Source of the DNA: Acheta domesticus
Taxonomy: Eukaryota > Arthropoda > Insecta > Orthoptera > Gryllidae
NCBI GenBank assembly: GCA_031308135.1
Contig: JAHLJT010008756.1
Location: 62,920,317-62,984,316, forward strand
DNA length: 64,000 nucleotides
Direction of reading: 5' to 3'
Below, piece by piece: positions 59,801-64,000 of the stretch. Within the stretch, counting starts at the first letter, position 1. Every line of letters begins with the position of its first letter. The translations under genes and the position numbers were made by a program. The notes under the pieces are model-generated. The model was not told where the DNA came from, made no database searches, and saw only the letters and a program-made list of their open reading frames with translations.

Positions 59801-60164
59801 CTAGTCTTGTATCGTAATAGTTTCGCTCCGCATTTGAACCGGGCTTCTCTTGTTTGTAGAGATATTAAAGCTTTCCTCCATTCAGGAAACCACTCAGTTT
59901 TCAAAAAGGTCTGAGTATTTAAAACACAGAAGTGTTATTGGATTCAAATAAATTTCAATATGCGAAAAAAATCTTACCCTGTTCATACAGTTAGTGTCGA
60001 TATCATTAATCAATGAATTGAAGTGGGAGAGGGAGTATAGTTTCCAAGAGCGTTCAACATTCAGACCGGAATCATAACCCTAGAGGTGGGATGTTACTTC
60101 TCCGACGGAACGTGAAATACGTCGGCGACCTGCACGTCAGTTTCCTGGATTTCCTCTTTAAGTC
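56843..60164. other. AT-rich stretch, no gene seen
   Basis: 3.3 kb with only short frames and no recognised domain. A short direct repeat with AAAGATGATCG occurs twice near 59712-59752. Nothing else. Confidence 0.5.
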
Positions 60165-60515
60165 TCTCCCCCAGCGGGGACTGCGCAAGCTGGGAGAGGC
60201 TCTAAGTTCTTGATTGATCTCCCGAGTAGTGTAGTAGTATGGTAAAAATGTGTATATGTGTTTGCAAAAGGGGGATGGGGAGAAGGATGAGGAAGGAAAG
60301 ATCAAACGCGATCCATGGCCTCCGTTCGTTAACATACTGCTCCGACACACCTCTGGTATTGTTTAGAGAAATCACAGAAAACTACCAATCAGAGCAGCTG
60401 ACTCCTATATTTGTCTTCCAGAGAATCGTTGAATTCAACCCAGCTATCTCGCTAGGGTTGAAAATTTGTTTCGGGACTTTCAGTTGATGATGCTGCAGGG
60501 ACTTTGCCACCGAGC
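60165..60515 (-). mobile_element. SINE copy J, old and 3'-truncated
   Basis: A strongly diverged minus-strand copy. Recognisable blocks (plus strand) are GCTCTAAGTTCTTGATTG, GTAGTGTAGTAGTATGG, ACGCGATCCATGGCC, CATACTGCTCCGACAC, GAAAACTACCAATCAGAGCA, CAACCCAGCTATCTCGCTAG and CAGTTGATGATGCTG. The order is the same as in the full copies. The tail half before 60165 is missing. Confidence 0.75.
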
Positions 60516-61420
60516 TCTCATAGTGAATATATTCAATTGGGACCATTAAGATATTCGAAATTAATTCTCCCAACACATTGTTTAACAGTCTTCGTCTTCG
60601 TTGAGTATTGCCTCTAACCGTCCACACCGTCCAACATATCCTTCGTCCAATGGTATAGCGCGCTAGTAGTGGGCCAGAACAATGATCCCTCAAACTGGAA
60701 CTCGTGGCGGCGGATGCGATGAATTCTGTAACACCCTCAATATCTAAATTACCGCTCCCGCATCCCGTATACCGCTCAGTTCCTCATATACCACATACCC
60801 GATTATGACATGTAAAAGAACTCTGGCAGGTACGCGGCGTAATTAAGTATCCCTGGTAATGTCTCCCACCTAAAGAAATCGTTCATTTCTGGCGAATCTA
60901 TGAGGCTTGCCTGCCTTAAATATCTTCTAAACACACGCCATGGATAGGTTTCAGAATTCTTTGGTCGGATGTCATTTGCGAAACACTGAGAAACGGCCGT
61001 CTTAGTTTTCGACATACTCAAATCAAACAACACGTCTTCGTAAATCAATGGTCCAATAGTGCTTCCTCATTCTCTCAAAGTAGGGCGTTGAACTCTTGCC
61101 TTATTTTATTCTACGTTTCGCTCGGACATTACAAGTATTACTTCAGAGTAACCCGTGAAGAAGAAGGTGGGTGATACATTCTAGAAGCAACACTAGAGAT
61201 GTGCACGAGGTGTCAAATAACTCCTAGATGAAATACTGGTTGAGGAAGTTCGTCTGATGGGAATCTCCTCCTGGTGGGAATGCGCGGAAAACTGAAAGTT
61301 TTCCTTCTAGTTTTATTAATCAACAACAAATTTTTATTTTTTAAAGTGGATCTACAACTGAGAGGTAAACTGAATGATATTCTGCATACTCTGACTTTAC
61401 TATCAAAGGTGTATGACAGA
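60516..61420. other. Mixed stretch, no gene seen
   Basis: Minus-strand frames at 60382-60693 and 60803-61048 have no recognised domain. Confidence 0.4.
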
Positions 61421-61423
61421 GCA

Positions 61424-61464
61424 GCCCTGAAGAAGACCACGATAAGATGGTCGAAACGTCGGCA
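61424..61464 (+). ncRNA. Hammerhead-ribozyme-like motif
   Basis: GCC then CTGAAGA (fits CUGANGA), a hairpin GACCA...TGGTC, then GAAAC, GTC and GGC. This is the order of a minimal type I hammerhead: stem I (GCC/GGC), conserved core, stem II, core GAAA, a one-to-two-pair stem III, and a GUC cleavage site. Such minimal hammerheads are known in Penelope-like retroelements. One extra A lies between CTGAAGA and stem II, which may weaken or abolish activity. I see no Penelope reverse transcriptase nearby. It may instead be a conserved piece of another arthropod repeat. Confidence 0.4.
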
Positions 61465-61470
61465 ACAGCC

Positions 61471-62474
61471 TTCGACGCGGCGTCACCCGGACAGCCAAGA
61501 TCATTCACATGTTTGAAAATTTTTTGCAAACTTTTTTTTAATGAAACTAAAACAATACACTACTAATCAATGCACTTTTCTCTATTCATGTAAACAATTG
61601 AAAGAAAAAATCATGCTTTTTCAAAAGAAAAAAATTGAAAATATCACACGGGCTTCATGTAAAGTATCATCTAAAATTAAAATGTCTTAATTATATTCGA
61701 ACTTATTGATCTTATTCTTAACGTTTTTATCCTAAAGTTCCAACTCAAAAGCATTTAATCTGAGAGAGTTAAACGTCACACGTCCATCTATCCATACAAA
61801 CATCCCATTTTTTGAAACAAAATTGCAGATATCTCCTATCCAATTACATCAATCTTTACAATATTTGAAGCGTCTCTAACATACCTCAACTCTGAAGTAT
61901 GTGCGAAGTTAGAGCTCAAATGCATTTCCAATACGAATTTTACGACAGAAAATTCGAGAACGTATTGTTAAGATGAGGTTGAGGTAAAAATACAATCCAT
62001 CTTTGTGCGTCAACGATCCAAAAGCGTTGCTGTCCTATTCTTTCGAAGCCAGGGTGTTGAACTCCCGCCTTCACCCAACGCCCGCCCTCCTCCCCCACAA
62101 ACTCGTAGATGGCAGCACCTGGCTGATGAATGCGAGTGCTTAAGGCAGCCGCGAGATAGCCGCTCCCATTTAGGTGCTGCCCGCTTCGTGGTGGGCTCCG
62201 CTTTGTCCCGGGTGTTATCACGTGCTTATCTCCGCGGGATAAACTCGTGTGTTGACCAATCACCTCATTGTCACGTCACGGACGCGACGCGCATAAAGCA
62301 TCGAGGGGAGAGTCGGGTTGCGAGGAGGGAGGGGGAAGAGGAGGGGAAGACAGTGAGGAAGTGGTTTCTGTAGGTCGGAGATGTTGGGTAGGGCGGGATG
62401 CTGAAGGAGATAGAATTGCAAGAAGTGTATAAATTTTGAAGAAGAGAGAGACCCATACCACTTTGTATTCGCTC
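61471..62474. other. AT-rich then GC-rich stretch, no gene seen
   Basis: AT-rich to about 62000. A GC-rich block at 62040-62240 has overlapping low-complexity frames on both strands. Confidence 0.5.
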
Positions 62475-62988
62475 CATTGATTAGTGATTCCGTGCACTTC
62501 ATCTGCTAAGGTCATTAGTGTAGTTTTTCCTCCGCAGATGGCGGTGGTCTTCTTTCGCTGGATGGTGACCTCTTCCGGCGCTAATCTACATGCCAAATAA
62601 CGGGATTTCCCTCAACCAGGTATCTCCCACCCGCGTGGCACCACCACAGCCGAGACAAGCTCTCAGCTCTCGACTGGTATCCCGTCATGTGTGGTAGTGT
62701 AGTGCATGTGAGCGACTGTTTGGTAGTAGAGGTAAGACAGAACAAGGAATGGGAAAGAAACATCGCGCGCGGTTCGTGGTCTGTTTCGCCTGGTATTGAT
62801 CGGAGAAACCACGGAAAACTACTGATCAGAGCAGCCGGCCGCTGGAATTCTCCTCCTGATTAATAGAACTCGGCCCAGCAATCTAGCTAGAGTCGAAAAT
62901 CCTGCCACCGTGGGGACTCGAACTCGGGACCTCCCAATCAGAGGCAATGAAGTGATATCAGTTGATGCCCTGAGCCACCTATCCCGGT
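62475..62988 (-). mobile_element. SINE copy H, near full length
   Basis: One of the best copies. Minus-strand head AGGTGGCTCAGGGCATCAAC; A box TGGCTCAGGGC (62967-62977); B box AGTTCGAGTCC (62914-62924), both close to the pol III consensus. The body carries GCGCGCGGTTCGTGG (plus strand) and the tail complements CATTGATTAGTGATTCC. A short internal deletion shortens the tail side. The intact promoter boxes make it a good reference copy. Confidence 0.88.
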
Positions 62989-63095
62989 TTGAAGATAAAG
63001 AGGAACATGCCACTTCTCTCCAGTTCGAAGTTAGACAACGAGGGGAAATTTCTTGAGAATAGGTAAGAAAAAAAACATGATTTAAAGTGTCAACG

Positions 63096-63142
63096 CCCGT
63101 CACACGCGTACGTACGCACGCACGCACACAAACACGAACTAC

Positions 63143-63197
<55 letters not shown>

Positions 63198-63230
63198 CGA
63201 GACTTACACATACACACACACACACGAAAA
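63096..63230. repeat. Compound (ACGC)n(CT)n(CG)n(CA)n microsatellite
   Basis: ACGCACGC units lead into about 18 CT repeats (63146-63182), about nine CG repeats (63182-63199) and ACAC repeats near 63205-63225. Alternating CG and CA tracts favour left-handed DNA in vitro. Confidence 0.95.
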
Positions 63231-63428
63231 CACTTTTATGCCAAGGAGAAATAGGAGGGAGACGATCTGCAAACACAGTGGAATATTTTAAAAACGAAAC
63301 TCAAGAAATCGGATACGAGAGATCGAATCTTTCGTATTTTCTTGCGTAATAGTTTAGTTTTCCTTAGAATTCGTACCGAGGTACGCATGGGAGGGAAGGA
63401 TGAGCACTGATTCGACACAATGGTAAAC

Positions 63429-63990
63429 ATTGATTGATTAATATTGATTCGTGTTTCCGGACGCGACAGCAGCTGTGGGCATGGACCCTTAAGTGTAGTG
63501 CATGTTTTATCAAGGGAGCTGGGGGTGTTCTTCCTCCGCTGAATGACGAGATCCGGGGCCGATCTTAATGTAGGCTTGCTAGGTTTTCCCCATCCAGGTA
63601 TCTCCCACCAGAGAGCATCTCGCTCAGCCTGGTCAAGCTCTAAGCTTCCGTCTCGTCTCCCGACATAAGTAGTAGCGTAGTGCATGTAAGTGTAAACGTG
63701 TGTAAGTAAGGGATGAGAATAGGACAAGGAAGAGAGAGGGAAGATCGCGAGCGCTTCAGTCGCCCATTTGTTAGGGTTATGCTCCGACATTCGTCCTGGT
63801 GTAATCGGAGGAACTACGGAGAACTACCGATCAGCACGCCGATCGCTAGAATTCCCCCAGACGGTGATGAATTCGATCTAGCTATGTAGGTAGTTTCGAA
63901 AATCCTGCCACCGTCGGGGCTCGAACCGCAGGACCTTCCGGGTAGAGACATTGCAAAGACATCAGTTGATGCCTTGAGCTTTTCAGTCGG
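63429..63990 (-). mobile_element. SINE copy I, near full length
   Basis: A minus-strand copy at the right edge. The tail complements ATTGATTGATTAATATTGATTCG. The body has GATCCGGGGCCGATC, CCCATCCAGGTATCTCCC and GCGAGCGCTTCAGTCGCC on the plus strand. The B-box region complements GGGGCTCGAACCGCAGG (63917), and the head complements GATGCCTTGAGC, where the A box is mutated. It ends about 10 bases before the window edge. Confidence 0.85.
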
Positions 63991-64000
63991 TAAATCTTGA

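Noticed and set aside
1..64000. CRISPR arrays, operons, bacterial genes or viral genomes
   Set aside because: No spaced direct repeats, no dense coding and no bacterial gene families; everything recognisable is eukaryotic repeat DNA.

Overview
The window looks like repeat-dense nuclear DNA of an insect. The evidence is the mix of decayed eukaryotic transposons: an arthropod-type Helitron, Jockey/I-like LINE fragments, a piggyBac-like remnant with TTAA ends, a mariner-superfamily transposase remnant, a Gypsy-sized solo LTR and several tRNA-derived SINE families. A large-genome hemimetabolous insect (stick insect, cockroach or relative) is my guess; nothing in the sequence fixes the species. 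I found no host protein-coding gene, rRNA or true tRNA gene that I can support. Most open frames lie in GC-rich, proline/alanine/arginine-coding low-complexity DNA and are chance frames.

Layout. 1-9.35 kb: AT-rich non-coding DNA with GC-rich blocks and microsatellites. 9.35-11.2 kb: SINE pieces and degenerate trinucleotide arrays. 11.2-14.1 kb: AT-rich, with a perfect 24-bp palindrome at 13.25 kb. 14.1-20.4 kb: the best gene-like content, a 5.5-kb Helitron (14564-20084, minus strand) carrying a broken Rep-helicase gene and inserted inside an older LINE reverse transcriptase whose halves lie on both sides. 20.5-28 kb: five copies of a ~540-bp SINE plus GC-rich and pyrimidine-rich low-complexity DNA. 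28.0-28.6 kb: a large inverted repeat. 30.7-36.1 kb: trinucleotide arrays, a Helitron remnant abutting a truncated LINE, a 755-bp solo LTR with CATA target duplication, a CGG tract and a G-rich degenerate array. 37.5-38.0 kb: mariner-superfamily transposase pieces. 42.0-42.8 kb: a long-TIR MITE followed by a TTGATG-type array. 44.3-44.8 kb: a pseudogene of a repetitive uncharacterised arthropod protein family. 45.7-46.6 kb: GC-rich arrays. 48.7-50.75 kb: a three-copy tandem array of 0.65-0.78-kb units with internal minisatellites. 53.2-54.2 kb: the piggyBac-like remnant. 56.6 kb and 60.2-64 kb: further SINEs, a hammerhead-like motif and a compound microsatellite.

The elements are nested or abutting rather than cooperating: Helitron into LINE, SINE tail against SINE, LINE against Helitron remnant. 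The only multi-part machinery is the Helitron, where terminal motifs, HUH-type Rep and Pif1-like helicase would have acted together before a nonsense codon and several frameshifts broke the gene. Nothing convincingly points to an undescribed biological system. The best leads are the long tRNA-derived SINE with strong strand bias, the nested tandem array at 48.7-50.75 kb, the 28-kb inverted repeat and the hammerhead-like motif.
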